From Clostridia bacterium (GTDB lineage: Bacteria > Bacillota > Clostridia > Lachnospirales > Lachnospiraceae): a DNA stretch of 64,000 nucleotides. The notes under the pieces are model-generated. The model made no database searches, had not been told where the DNA came from, and saw only the letters and a list, made by a program, of their open reading frames with translations. The position numbers were made by a program, and so were the translations under genes. The stretch covers positions 3,181-67,180 of the forward strand of contig BNZC01000005.1 in the NCBI GenBank assembly GCA_026000755.1. The letters run 5' to 3'. Of this stretch, positions 56,456-64,000 are shown in pieces; the first letter of the stretch is position 1; each line of letters starts with the position of its first letter.

Positions 56456-57806
56456 CATGCTGCCCCTGCTTAATCTTTGCAATACTGTCACGGGTTCTTT
56501 CCCTCATAACCTCATTTGCAATGCCGAGTAGTTCACGTTCCACCGCCGCATACACCTTTTCTCGAAACGCATCGCTACCGTAATCTTGTGCATATTCGCA
56601 CAAGGTCATCAAGGCATTTGGCAGGCAGACGTTTTTAATTTGCCCCGATTTGGCAAGGCTCATGAAACGGTCGCCGGTACGTCCACTGCGATAGCAGGCG
56701 GTGCAAAAACTGGGCAGGTATCCGGTTTCAAGTAATTCGGAAATGATTTCAAAGGCACTGCGTTCATCTGTTACGGTAAATTGCGGATTTTGATTTGCAT
56801 TTTTGTAGCCCCCAACCCCTGTGGCGGAACCTGCGCTAAGCTGTGATATGCCGATTTTAAGGAGACGTTTGCGCATCTGACTGCTTTCCCTTGTGGAAAG
56901 GATAATGCCTGTAAATGGTACGGCAATGCGGATAATTGCTACAAGTTTTTCAAACAAATCATCATCTACAAGATAGGGGAAAACAGAGGTGTCAACGGAT
57001 GGTGCAGGACATACCCGAGGAACGGAAATCGTATGAAATCCCACACCGAAGGTTTCCTCTAAGTGTTCATTGTGCAACAGCAAACCCATGACTTCAAAGA
57101 GTGGGTCGGCAAATCCAAATAAGACACCCCCCCCCACGTCTTCGATTCCACCCTCCATAGCCCGGTCAAATGCCGTGGTGTGGTAGGCATAGTCCGCCTT
57201 AGGTCCTGCCAAATGTACTTTTTTGTACTGGTCGGGATGGTAGGTTTCTTGAAATAAAATGTAGGTGCCAATCCCCGCAGAATGCAACTTGCGGTAATTT
57301 TCCACGGTGGTAGCGGCAATATTTACATTGATACGGCGGATTTCTCCCTCCGATTTCATCTGATAGATGGTAGTAATGCACTCTAAAATGTAGTCAATGG
57401 AGCATTCGCCCTCATGTTCTCCTGCCTCTAAGGCAATCCGTTTGTGACCCATGCGTTCTAAGAGAGCAACCTCCTGCCGCACCTCCTCCATGGTGAGTTT
57501 GCGGCGATCGAACCGGTGTTTGCTGTTATAACTGCAATAGGCACACTGATTCACGCAATAATCGCTGACATAAAGTGGTGCGAACATAACAATGCGGTTT
57601 CCGTAAATGTTCTGCTTGATTTGATTTGCAATCTCAAAGATTCGCTGTGTGTGCATGGGCGTTGTGGCGGTAAGTAGGGCAGCCGTTTCTCTGTGGGAGA
57701 GTCCAAGTCCTTTACTTGCTTTATCTAAGATGGCATTTAGCTCAGATTCGGTGGTGTTTTTTGCATTTTTCAGTAAATCTTCAATGTAGGTTTTGTCAAT
57801 GAACAT
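56442..57806 (-). CDS. hydG: [FeFe]-hydrogenase maturase HydG
   Basis: 454 residues. Radical SAM motif CVNQCAYC, and the C-terminal cluster motif CTAC-N22-C (FCTACYRSGRTGDRF ... VCLPNA), diagnostic for HydG. It lyses tyrosine to give CO and CN ligands of the H-cluster. Starts 2 bp after the TM1266-type regulator gene, so the two are coupled. A C9 tract (57127-57135) gives EDVGGGVLFG, where HydG usually reads DVGxGxLFG. Confidence 0.94.
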   Translation of the reverse strand: MFIDKTYIEDLLKNAKNTTESELNAILDKASKGLGLSHRETAALLTATTPMHTQRIFEIANQIKQNIYGNRIVMFAPLYVSDYCVNQCAYCSYNSKHRFDRRKLTMEEVRQEVALLERMGHKRIALEAGEHEGECSIDYILECITTIYQMKSEGEIRRINVNIAATTVENYRKLHSAGIGTYILFQETYHPDQYKKVHLAGPKADYAYHTTAFDRAMEGGIEDVGGGVLFGFADPLFEVMGLLLHNEHLEETFGVGFHTISVPRVCPAPSVDTSVFPYLVDDDLFEKLVAIIRIAVPFTGIILSTRESSQMRKRLLKIGISQLSAGSATGVGGYKNANQNPQFTVTDERSAFEIISELLETGYLPSFCTACYRSGRTGDRFMSLAKSGQIKNVCLPNALMTLCEYAQDYGSDAFREKVYAAVERELLGIANEVMRERTRDSIAKIKQGQHDFFV

Positions 57807-57808
57807 AG

Positions 57809-58060
57809 TTATGCACCTTCCTTAGAAATCGCTGTTTTTACCGTAACCCCGGGAAGCCTGCCGATTTTTCCTGTAAGAGAATTGATGTCATCTAATTCCC
57901 CTTTTAAGATAATGGAAATGACAGACATGCCCTCATCTTCCAAGGGAATGCCCATACGCCCCTTAACGATACCCTTAAATGCAGAAATGATTTCATTAAA
58001 ATCTTTCTGCACCAATGCCGGATTTTCCAAAATTGCTCCTACAACTGCAATACGTTTCAT
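57809..58060 (-). CDS. TM1266-family iron-only hydrogenase system regulator
   Basis: 83 residues; start follows AGGAGGAAAAG. ACT/NikR-C-like ferredoxin fold: MKRIAVVGAILENP, GRMGIPLEDEGMSVISIIL, GKIGRLPGVTVKT. The family is regularly adjacent to hydrogenase maturation genes and is thought to be regulatory, without a DNA-binding domain of its own. First gene of the group; no hydrogenase structural gene is in the window. Confidence 0.88.
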   Translation of the reverse strand: MKRIAVVGAILENPALVQKDFNEIISAFKGIVKGRMGIPLEDEGMSVISIILKGELDDINSLTGKIGRLPGVTVKTAISKEGA

Positions 58061-58304
58061 GCTTTTCCTCCTGTGCTGTGTGATTAGTGGTATGAACTCT
58101 CGAGAAATTGATCCTATTTTCACGCAAAAAAGTTCCCGAAACCTAGATTTCGAGAACAATGCACGCAAAAAAAACGTCATATATGCCATTGTCCTCGAAT
58201 GCCAGAACGCATCTTGGCGGTCAAGGTCTTGTAATAAGTATAACAGGATTTTTCAAAATGTCAATGGATTTTTTTGGACTGTGGATTTCCATTATGGAAC
58301 ACTT

Positions 58305-59147
58305 TTATATAGAATCAGGCGACACCCTCAAATAGTGCTTCATCAGTCCATAGTAATCTGTCTGTTCTTTTCGAAAGAATGCTTCCATCTTTTCATAATC
58401 GTTCTTTGTCTGAGCCGCATTTAAGGCTTCGTAGTATTGTAGCTTGTTCTTGTCTTGAATAATAAAGGGCAGTATGCCATTTCTTAAACATTCGTGAAAC
58501 AGAATCATTCGCCCGGTTCGCCCATTTCCGTCTTGAAAGGGGTGGATGGTTTCAAATTGGATATGCACTCTTGCAAGGTCGCTGACCTGAATGTTCTGCT
58601 TGCAACCTAATTCTGTGAGTAGAGCATTCATTTTGTCAGGGACTTCAGAAACTTTTGCAGTTACAATATTTGCGATACGGTTTTCCCTGTTTTTGTATTC
58701 TCCTGCAAGGTATCCATTTGCAAAATCCTCAAACACCCCGCTCTTTAGACGGAAATGGTATTTTTTAATGATTTCTTCCGAAAGCGGCATTTCATGATTT
58801 TTCAGCATTTCATTGAACATCATAAAATGACCGGTGGTCTCTTCAATATCTTTTGCCTTGAAAAATGTTCCATCCGCTGAAATTGTTCCCGTATCAAATA
58901 GGCTGACCGTTTGCTGTTCTGTGAGCTGACTGCCTTCGATTTTATTGGAATTATATGCCATGGCATATTGTGTATGCCCATAGATACCGCTTTTGTCATT
59001 CTTCGTAAATTCTATTTGAAAGCGGCGGATAAGAGCGTTTACCAAGGTGGTTTCTTCACTTGCGGTTAAGGCTTCCGGCAGTTTTTCTAATAGCTGATTC
59101 AATCGAAAATCCCCCTGTTTTAGTGGAAAGAAAACGTGCTGATACAT
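58305..59147 (-). CDS. Fic-domain protein (probable AMP-transferase, class II)
   Basis: 280 residues. Core motif HPFQDGNGRTGRMI near residue 205 is complete, including catalytic His and both Arg. An N-terminal inhibitory helix motif SNKIEG (near 68) matches (S/T)xxxE(G/N) of class II Fic proteins, so the enzyme should be self-inhibited. A winged-helix-like tail is absent. Targets are unknown. Between it and ahcY is a 70-bp tandem duplication. The ribosome binding site is weak (GGTAGAATGTT). Confidence 0.9.
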   Translation of the reverse strand: MYQHVFFPLKQGDFRLNQLLEKLPEALTASEETTLVNALIRRFQIEFTKNDKSGIYGHTQYAMAYNSNKIEGSQLTEQQTVSLFDTGTISADGTFFKAKDIEETTGHFMMFNEMLKNHEMPLSEEIIKKYHFRLKSGVFEDFANGYLAGEYKNRENRIANIVTAKVSEVPDKMNALLTELGCKQNIQVSDLARVHIQFETIHPFQDGNGRTGRMILFHECLRNGILPFIIQDKNKLQYYEALNAAQTKNDYEKMEAFFRKEQTDYYGLMKHYLRVSPDSI

Positions 59148-59150
59148 AAC

Positions 59151-59290
59151 ATTCTACCAGCACGTCTATCTGCAAAAATATTATATGGCTGATGAGCATA
59201 GGTGTTTTACAAATGTAAGGATTCTACCAGCACGTCCATCAGAAAAACCTCTCCTATATCGCTGATGAATTCAAATACTCCACCTGTGCA
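59151..59290. repeat. 70-bp tandem duplication across the ahcY/fic junction
   Basis: ATTCTACCAGCACGT begins at both 59151 and 59221, followed by related sequence that in both copies encodes, on the minus strand, Ser-Ala-Ile-stop, the end of AhcY. Confidence 0.78.
59207..59239 (-). CDS. 10-codon minigene between ahcY and fic
   Basis: ATG at 59239 lies behind AGGAGAGG, a far better ribosome binding site than that of fic, and reads MDVLVESLHL before a stop. It arises from the 70-bp duplication: the same stretch next to fic has ATA instead of ATG. It may be a translated leader peptide or a relic. Confidence 0.3.
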   Translation of the reverse strand: MDVLVESLHL

Positions 59291-60501
59291 TCGGTCAAAT
59301 GATCCAACTGTTTCCCCAAGAAGGAAAGCTTTCTTTTTGCCACCTCAAGATCTACTTCCTTGGGAACGGAAATCAACTTCTCCGTAAGACGTCCTTTATG
59401 TTCCACCAGATATTTGGCGCTTAGTGCCTGAATGGCAAAACTCATATCCATGATTTCGGCAGGATGTCCGTCGCCTGCCGCCAGATTTACCAAGCGACCT
59501 TCTGCTAAAACGTAAATCCAGACATCCTCGCTCATCTGATAGCCCATGATGTTCTTTCGTTGCTCTGCTTTTGAAAGGGCAATCTCACGCAGACGTTTCA
59601 TGTCGATTTCTACATCAAAATGTCCTGCGTTGCACAGGATGGCTCCGTTTTTCATCTGCTTGAAATCTTCTTCGTCAATGACCCCGGCACAGCCCGTTAC
59701 CGTAATAAAGAAATCACCGACCTTTGCGGCTTCTTTCATAGGCATCACGTCAAAGCCGTCCATAACTGCCTCGATGGCCTTAATGGGATCAATTTCCGTT
59801 ACCACAACCTGTGCGCCTAAGCCTTTCGCACGCATGGCAACGCCCTTGCCGCACCAACCATAACCGGCAACCACTACGACTTTCCCTGCAACAATCAGGT
59901 TCGTAGTACGGTTGATTCCGTCGAAAACCGACTGACCTGTCCCATAACGGTTGTCGAACAAATGTTTGCAATCGGCATTGTTTACCAGAACCATGGGGAA
60001 TTGAAGTGTACCCTTATTTGCCATGGCAATAAGGCGAATGATGCCTGTGGTGGTTTCCTCGCAGCCTCCGATAACATACTTTATCTTCTCGGGAAATTTG
60101 CTGTGCAGGGTGGTCACAAGATCGCCGCCGTCATCAATGATGATGTTGCAGTCATTTTCTAAAACCATGGAAATGTGGCGTTCATATTCCTCTGGAGTAG
60201 AATCATACCAAGCGAACACATTCAGACCGCTGCTGACTAAAGCCGCCGCCACGTCGTCTTGGGTAGATAAGGGGTTACTGCCGGTGATGAACATTTCTGC
60301 ACCACCTGCGGCTAAAACCTTACACAGGTACGCCGTTTTTGCTTCCAAATGAATGGAAAGAGCAACCCGTACACCGGCAAATGGTTTTGCGGCGGAAAAT
60401 TCCTCCTCCAGACTTCGCAGTAAGGGGCAGTTTTTTCGCACCCATTCGATTTTGTGTTCCCCGGAGGGAGAAAGGCTTAAATCTTTAATTTCGCTACTCA
60501 T
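59254..60501 (-). CDS. ahcY: Adenosylhomocysteinase
   Basis: 415 residues from ATG 60501 after GAGGATATTC. NAD-binding GYGWCGKGVAMRAKGLGA, VTEIDPIKAIEAVMDGF, catalytic Asp/Lys/Asn region, and a shortened C-terminus that keeps HLT but lacks the PDHYRY tail seen in many family members, ending at NSSAI. It cleaves S-adenosylhomocysteine to homocysteine and adenosine. It is transcribed away from the exporter genes and may share its transcript with fic. Confidence 0.93.
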   Translation of the reverse strand: MSSEIKDLSLSPSGEHKIEWVRKNCPLLRSLEEEFSAAKPFAGVRVALSIHLEAKTAYLCKVLAAGGAEMFITGSNPLSTQDDVAAALVSSGLNVFAWYDSTPEEYERHISMVLENDCNIIIDDGGDLVTTLHSKFPEKIKYVIGGCEETTTGIIRLIAMANKGTLQFPMVLVNNADCKHLFDNRYGTGQSVFDGINRTTNLIVAGKVVVVAGYGWCGKGVAMRAKGLGAQVVVTEIDPIKAIEAVMDGFDVMPMKEAAKVGDFFITVTGCAGVIDEEDFKQMKNGAILCNAGHFDVEIDMKRLREIALSKAEQRKNIMGYQMSEDVWIYVLAEGRLVNLAAGDGHPAEIMDMSFAIQALSAKYLVEHKGRLTEKLISVPKEVDLEVAKRKLSFLGKQLDHLTDAQVEYLNSSAI

Positions 60502-60541
60502 ATGAATATCCTCGCTTTCTGCTTGAAAAAAATTTGATTGT

Positions 60542-60570
60542 ATGATATGATGTGTGTAACAATGAACCAA
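60542..60570 (-). promoter_or_regulatory. Possible ahcY promoter
   Basis: Minus strand TTGGTT (60570-60565), 17-bp spacer, TATCAT (60547-60542), about 40 bp upstream of the ahcY start. Confidence 0.45.
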
Positions 60571-60672
60571 ACGACCGTACAATAGTGAATCGGCGGTTAC
60601 AAAGCAAGCATAAGCTTACATAGGCATAATACCAAGGTTCTTGTTACATACTATAGTAAATTATAACAGAGC

Positions 60673-60760
60673 ATGAGATTTCTTGCAAGAGAAAGATAAA
60701 AGATGACAATCAGTCTATGAGATTTTTTGCAAGAGAAAGATGAAAAATGACAATCAATCA
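60673..60760. repeat. 44-bp tandem duplication at the start of the threonine/serine exporter gene
   Basis: ATGAGATTT.TTGCAAGAG...ATGACAATCA is present at 60673-60716 and again at 60717-60760. The first copy opens a 5-codon ORF (MTISL, 60703-60720) whose stop overlaps the second copy. Confidence 0.8.
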
Positions 60761-61580
60761 GACTATGCCGCAAACCACTGAAATTATAAAAACGATAGAA
60801 CCCATAAAAACCATAGAGAACCCTCCGCACCTTGCCTCCCAAACCATATTTCAATTTGCTGTTTCCATTGGGGAAGCTTTGTTAGAAAGCGGCGGTGAAA
60901 TCTTTCGGGTTCAGGGAACCATTGAGCGGGTATTGCGCTATTACGGTATTTTCAGTTATCAGGTGTTTGTGCTGTCCAATGGGATTTTCGCTACTGTCTT
61001 AGAGGGAACGCCGGAGCAGGAGAGTATTGTGCGAAACGTACCTTTAGGGAGCATTCATTTAGGGAAGATTGCTCGCCTAAACCAGTTGTCAAGGGATATT
61101 TGTGACGGAATGTATTCCTTAGACGAAGCCTATGAAAAATTAGAAGAAGTAAAGGCAATGCCCCGACTTCCGCTACCGGTCTTTATTTTGATCGGGGGAA
61201 TGGGCAGCGGGGCTTTTTGTTATCTGATGAAAGGTGGAGTTCGGGAAATGGCGGTAGCCTTTGTTCTGGGCATAGCCTTACAGAGCTTTTTGGCATTTAC
61301 CGAACATCGAAAGGCCTCCAAATTCTTAGCTTATATCTTAGGCGGATTTTTGATCACCACTATTTGTCTGGCACTGAAGCATTTTGGCTTTACCTTTGCA
61401 GAAGATACGGCGATTATCGGCACCATTACCATTATGGTACCGGGAGTGGCATTGACCACTTCGATTCGGGAGTTGTTTATGGGAGATTATCTGTCAGGTT
61501 GCATTAAGCTGATGGATGCCGTGTTGACCGGGATGTGCATTGCTACGGGAGTGGGAACGGCATTTTTGCTACCGTGGTAG
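60747..61580 (+). CDS. Threonine/serine exporter family protein, ThrE N-domain subunit
   Basis: 277 residues. DUF1212/ThrE domain: GEALLESGGEIFRVQGTIERVLRYYG, then five membrane helices with LVPG-like MVPGVALTTSIRELF. In Corynebacterium ThrE both halves are one protein; here the second half is the separate gene at 61810. Together they should export threonine or serine. Start at 60747 follows GAAAGATGAAAA; the upstream half-copy results from the 44-bp duplication. Confidence 0.88.
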   Translation: MTINQTMPQTTEIIKTIEPIKTIENPPHLASQTIFQFAVSIGEALLESGGEIFRVQGTIERVLRYYGIFSYQVFVLSNGIFATVLEGTPEQESIVRNVPLGSIHLGKIARLNQLSRDICDGMYSLDEAYEKLEEVKAMPRLPLPVFILIGGMGSGAFCYLMKGGVREMAVAFVLGIALQSFLAFTEHRKASKFLAYILGGFLITTICLALKHFGFTFAEDTAIIGTITIMVPGVALTTSIRELFMGDYLSGCIKLMDAVLTGMCIATGVGTAFLLPW

Positions 61581-61589
61581 CAAAAATGC
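61560..61589 (+). terminator. Perfect hairpin over the exporter stop codon
   Basis: GCATTTTTGCTACC and GGTAGCAAAAATGC pair perfectly around a 2-nt loop, and the stop codon lies in the stem. With no T-tract after it, it more likely limits read-through or protects mRNA. A second perfect dyad, CCGATACGCC/GGCGTATCGG, is at 61754-61775; the 229-bp gap otherwise holds no gene. Confidence 0.5.
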
Positions 61590-61809
61590 GGGGATGCACA
61601 CGTTTCGCGATGGTATAATATCGATAGACATTATACTAGTGCCGATTGTGGTGAGCGAAAGCGAACGCTACCAAACGCAATCGTGCACATCCCCCGGAGG
61701 GATTGTGATTCCGGAGGAATCGGGAACAACCCAAGGGTTGGCGAAACGGCGCACCGATACGCCAAGGCGTATCGGATTCTAACACCTTGGTAAACAGGAG
61801 GTTTTTTAC

Positions 61810-62244
61810 ATGGATCAGGTGATTGCATCACTGCTTGGCACAATGGCTTTTGTGATTTTATTTCACGCAGAGCGTAGGGATTATATCTTTGCCGCCGCCT
61901 CCGGCATGATTGGTTGGATGTCTTATTTGGGACTACAGCAGTTGGGAGCAAGTGCGGCGGAAGCAGCCCTTGGGGCGACATTTTTACTCATGGTGGTATC
62001 ACGGATTCTATCGGCGGTTCGCAGGTCGCCGGTGACTGTGTTTCTGGTACCGGGGATTTTTCCCTTGGTACCCGGCTACGGTGTTTACCGTACCGCATAT
62101 TATTTGTTTCGGAACAATTTAGCAGACGGCACCAGAGAAGGGGTGAATACCTTTAAGGTAGCCATGGCAATTGCACTTGGAATCGTATTTGCGTATGCGA
62201 TTCCCCAGGCTTGGTTTCACAAACCAAAAACAAGGAGGATATAG
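61810..62244 (+). CDS. Threonine/serine exporter family protein, ThrE C-domain subunit
   Basis: 144 residues with about four membrane helices; start follows GGAGG. DUF3815/ThrE_2 pattern: GMIGWMSYLGLQQLG and VFLVPGIFPLVPGYGVYRTA. Partner of the preceding gene. The GH13 gene begins 3 bp after its stop. Confidence 0.88.
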   Translation: MDQVIASLLGTMAFVILFHAERRDYIFAAASGMIGWMSYLGLQQLGASAAEAALGATFLLMVVSRILSAVRRSPVTVFLVPGIFPLVPGYGVYRTAYYLFRNNLADGTREGVNTFKVAMAIALGIVFAYAIPQAWFHKPKTRRI

Positions 62245-62247
62245 AGT

Positions 62248-63639
62248 ATGTGGGCTTACGAGAGCGTGTTTTATCAGATTTACCCCTTGGGATTTTGCGG
62301 AGCGCCCTTTGAAAATGACGGAGTATTAGAACATCGAATCAAGAAAGTGGAGGATTGGATACCTCATATCAAGAACCTTGAAACAAATGCAATCTATTTT
62401 TCGCCTCTGTTTGAATCGGATACCCATGGCTATAACACGAGGGATTATAAGAAAATAGATGTACGCCTTGGTAGCAACGAGGATTTTAAGGAAGTGTGCG
62501 AAAAGCTTCACGAAGCCGATATTAAGGTGGTTTTAGATGGAGTGTTTAACCATGTGGGTCGTGGTTTTTGGGCATTTCAGGACGTACTGAAAAATAGAGA
62601 AGCTTCCCCTTATGTCGGATGGTTTTACATAAACTTCGGCGGAAATTCCAACTATAATGATGGTCTGTGGTACGAGGGTTGGGAAGGCAATTTTGACTTG
62701 GTGAAGCTAAACCTGGGAAATGAAGAGGTGGTACAGCATTTACTGGATTCAGTAAAATATTGGATTGAATACTTTGACATTGACGGTATTCGCCTGGATG
62801 TGGCATATCTGTTAAGCCATGATTTCCTAAAGCGGCTAAGGGGGCATTGCGACGGCTTAAAGGCGGATTTCTTCCTTTTGGGAGAGATGATTTACAATGA
62901 AGGCACGGTAATTGCGCCTGATATGTTGCACTCTGCCACAAACTATGAGTGCTATAAGGGTTTGTATTCTTCCTTTAACAGTCTGAACATGTATGAAATT
63001 ATTCATTCCCTTTTGCGTGAATTCGGACCCGAGAAATGGAGTCTATACAAGGGTATGCACCTGCTTTCTTTTGTGGATAATCATGATGTAAGCCGCATTG
63101 CAAGCATTTTGACAAATGAAAAGCACATTCCCTTAATCTATGCTATGTGCTTTGGAATGCCGGGGATTCCTTGCGTGTACTATGGCAGTGAGTGGGGAGC
63201 ATTGGCGGATAAGAAGGACGGGGATCCGGGACTGCGGAAAAGCTTTGATGCGCCGGTGGAGAATGAATTGAGTGAATGGATTGGAAAACTTGCTAAGGCA
63301 AAGAAGGGAAGTGATGCCTTAAATTACGGAACCTTTAGTTCCGTGGTGCTGACCAATCAGCAATGTATCTTTGAGCGGAGAACCGAAAAGGAACGGGTGT
63401 TGGTTGCCATAAACGCAGGCGATACGCCTTATTCCGCACATTTTGATGCCAGAAGCGGGCAGGCGGTGGATTTGATTACAGGTAAGCTCCATGACTTTGG
63501 GGGGGGAGTGAACTGGCACCCTATAGTGCGGTGTTCTGGAAGATGGAACACGTATGAGGAGGGTAATATGAATCCGGTTTATCAGATAGACGAGATAAAA
63601 GAAGTTTCAGAGCATGGAGTAGTTATTTATGAGCGATAA
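62248..63639 (+). CDS. GH13 alpha-amylase-family glycosidase
   Basis: 463 residues, no signal peptide, so cytoplasmic. GH13 conserved regions: DGVFNHVG, GIRLDVAYLL (nucleophile Asp), LGEMI (acid/base Glu) and FVDNHDVSRI (third Asp). Size and layout resemble cyclomaltodextrinase/neopullulanase-like intracellular enzymes, without the N-terminal domain of GH13_20. The substrate is probably maltodextrin or a short alpha-glucan. A G8 tract (63499-63506) near the C-terminus is in frame. Confidence 0.9.
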   Translation: MWAYESVFYQIYPLGFCGAPFENDGVLEHRIKKVEDWIPHIKNLETNAIYFSPLFESDTHGYNTRDYKKIDVRLGSNEDFKEVCEKLHEADIKVVLDGVFNHVGRGFWAFQDVLKNREASPYVGWFYINFGGNSNYNDGLWYEGWEGNFDLVKLNLGNEEVVQHLLDSVKYWIEYFDIDGIRLDVAYLLSHDFLKRLRGHCDGLKADFFLLGEMIYNEGTVIAPDMLHSATNYECYKGLYSSFNSLNMYEIIHSLLREFGPEKWSLYKGMHLLSFVDNHDVSRIASILTNEKHIPLIYAMCFGMPGIPCVYYGSEWGALADKKDGDPGLRKSFDAPVENELSEWIGKLAKAKKGSDALNYGTFSSVVLTNQQCIFERRTEKERVLVAINAGDTPYSAHFDARSGQAVDLITGKLHDFGGGVNWHPIVRCSGRWNTYEEGNMNPVYQIDEIKEVSEHGVVIYER

Positions 63640-63659
63640 GTTTGCGAAACCGAATCGTT

Positions 63660-63751
63660 CATAATCATGCCAAATAAATCACGATACAATGAGTGCAAGC
63701 GAGAAGAACGTGCTTGCACGTTTGGCGAGCGACGAATTTTGATCATGATAC
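63660..63751. repeat. Repeat F, copy 2
   Basis: 63681-63751 is nearly the reverse complement of the repeat at 56295-56365. Contains GTGCAAGC/GCTTGCAC and a GATCATGATAC end. It overlaps the last codons and stop of the leftward sigma factor gene and lies between two convergent genes, so it may be a bidirectional terminator. Confidence 0.7.
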
Positions 63752-64000
63752 AGCCAGGTACTGCTTCATGTTTTTCAAAGCGGATTTTTCAAGGCGGCTG
63801 ACCTGTGCTTGGGAAATCTGTATCTCTGATGCGACCTCCATCTGGGTTTTGCCCTCAAAGAAACGCAGGTGAATAATGCGATTTTCCCGTTCGTTTAGCC
63901 GCTTCATGGCATCGCTTAAGGACAGTTGTTGCACCCAGTTTTCTTCTTTGTGCTTCTTGTCGCTGATTTGCTCTATGTCATAGAGGGTATCGCCGCCGTC
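63743..64000 (-). CDS. sigG: RNA polymerase sporulation sigma factor SigG (5' end outside window)
   Basis: The last 85 residues are visible, with the frame open to the window edge. Sigma-70 region 4: MKRLNERENRIIHLRFFEGK, TQMEVASEIQISQAQVSRLEK. The GKTQMEVAxEIxISQAQVSRLEK stretch is typical of SigG and closely related SigF; the spacing before it (YDIEQISDKKHKEENW) is more like SigG. SigG directs late forespore transcription, so the host is an endospore former or descends from one. Confidence 0.88.
   Translation of the reverse strand, partial: DGGDTLYDIEQISDKKHKEENWVQQLSLSDAMKRLNERENRIIHLRFFEGKTQMEVASEIQISQAQVSRLEKSALKNMKQYLAVS

Noticed and set aside
57882..58424. 180-codon plus-strand ORF opposite the hydrogenase regulator and Fic genes
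   Set aside because: Overlaps two well-supported minus-strand genes and has no family features.

Overview
The window looks like chromosome from an anaerobic, endospore-forming clostridium, most like Lachnospiraceae; I cannot name a genus. Evidence: a SigG-type sporulation sigma factor at the right edge, [FeFe]-hydrogenase maturases HydEFG, a 2-hydroxyacyl-CoA dehydratase-type activase, CIRCE/HrcA control of clpB, Gram-positive ribosome binding sites (AGGAGG) and TTGACA-N17-TATAAT promoters. No rRNA, tRNA, CRISPR array, prophage or complete insertion sequence was seen.

Layout. 1-9.4 kb: a very large CoA-dehydratase activase (cut by the left edge), a hybrid sensor kinase with two solute-binding-type sensor domains, coaBC and a rhomboid-fold membrane protein. 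9.8-18.1 kb: a BmpA/NupOPQ-type ABC importer led by an anchored GH114-like protein; its second permease is frameshifted in a G9 tract. 18.1-28 kb: accessory DNA with a MITE, a bacteriohemerythrin, an 888-residue exported protein, a chemoreceptor, an SGNH/citrate-lyase-ligase fusion, a JAB-like protein and small ORFs. Three genes here each follow the same hairpin plus promoter module. 28.2-35.5 kb: nitrogenase-like D and K subunits, an SsuABC/TauABC-type ABC importer and a NifH-like reductase, with no nifE, nifN or nifB. 35.6-48.4 kb: clpB, a degenerate HD-GYP protein, purC-purF-purB, rqcH, a phosphoesterase and scpAB. 48.4-53.9 kb: small exported and membrane proteins, a DD-carboxypeptidase, a radical SAM/SPASM enzyme paired with a 76-residue peptide gene, and a CYTH enzyme. 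53.9-64 kb: hydE, hydF, hydG and a TM1266-type regulator, Fic, ahcY, a split threonine/serine exporter, a GH13 enzyme and sigG.

The strongest unexplained signals concern how this genome is built. (1) At least eight gene junctions carry an old tandem duplication of 44-84 bp spanning the end of one gene and/or the start of the next. Several create short chimeric ORFs that could carry ribosomes across the junction, and one has rewritten the end of the peptide gene beside the radical SAM enzyme. (2) G8-G10 or C8-C9 tracts occur inside many conserved genes, nearly all in frame, but one breaks a permease and one lies between a ribosome binding site and its start codon. (3) Several families of large imperfect palindromes and MITE-like elements occur between genes, some keeping outer stems paired although their sequences differ. 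(4) Short repetitive inserts sit inside otherwise conserved enzymes.

The best candidates for an undescribed biochemical system are the nitrogenase-like HDK plus importer locus, which keeps all P-cluster-type cysteines and a cofactor-cysteine equivalent but has Met where NifD has its cofactor histidine, and the radical SAM/SPASM plus peptide pair.
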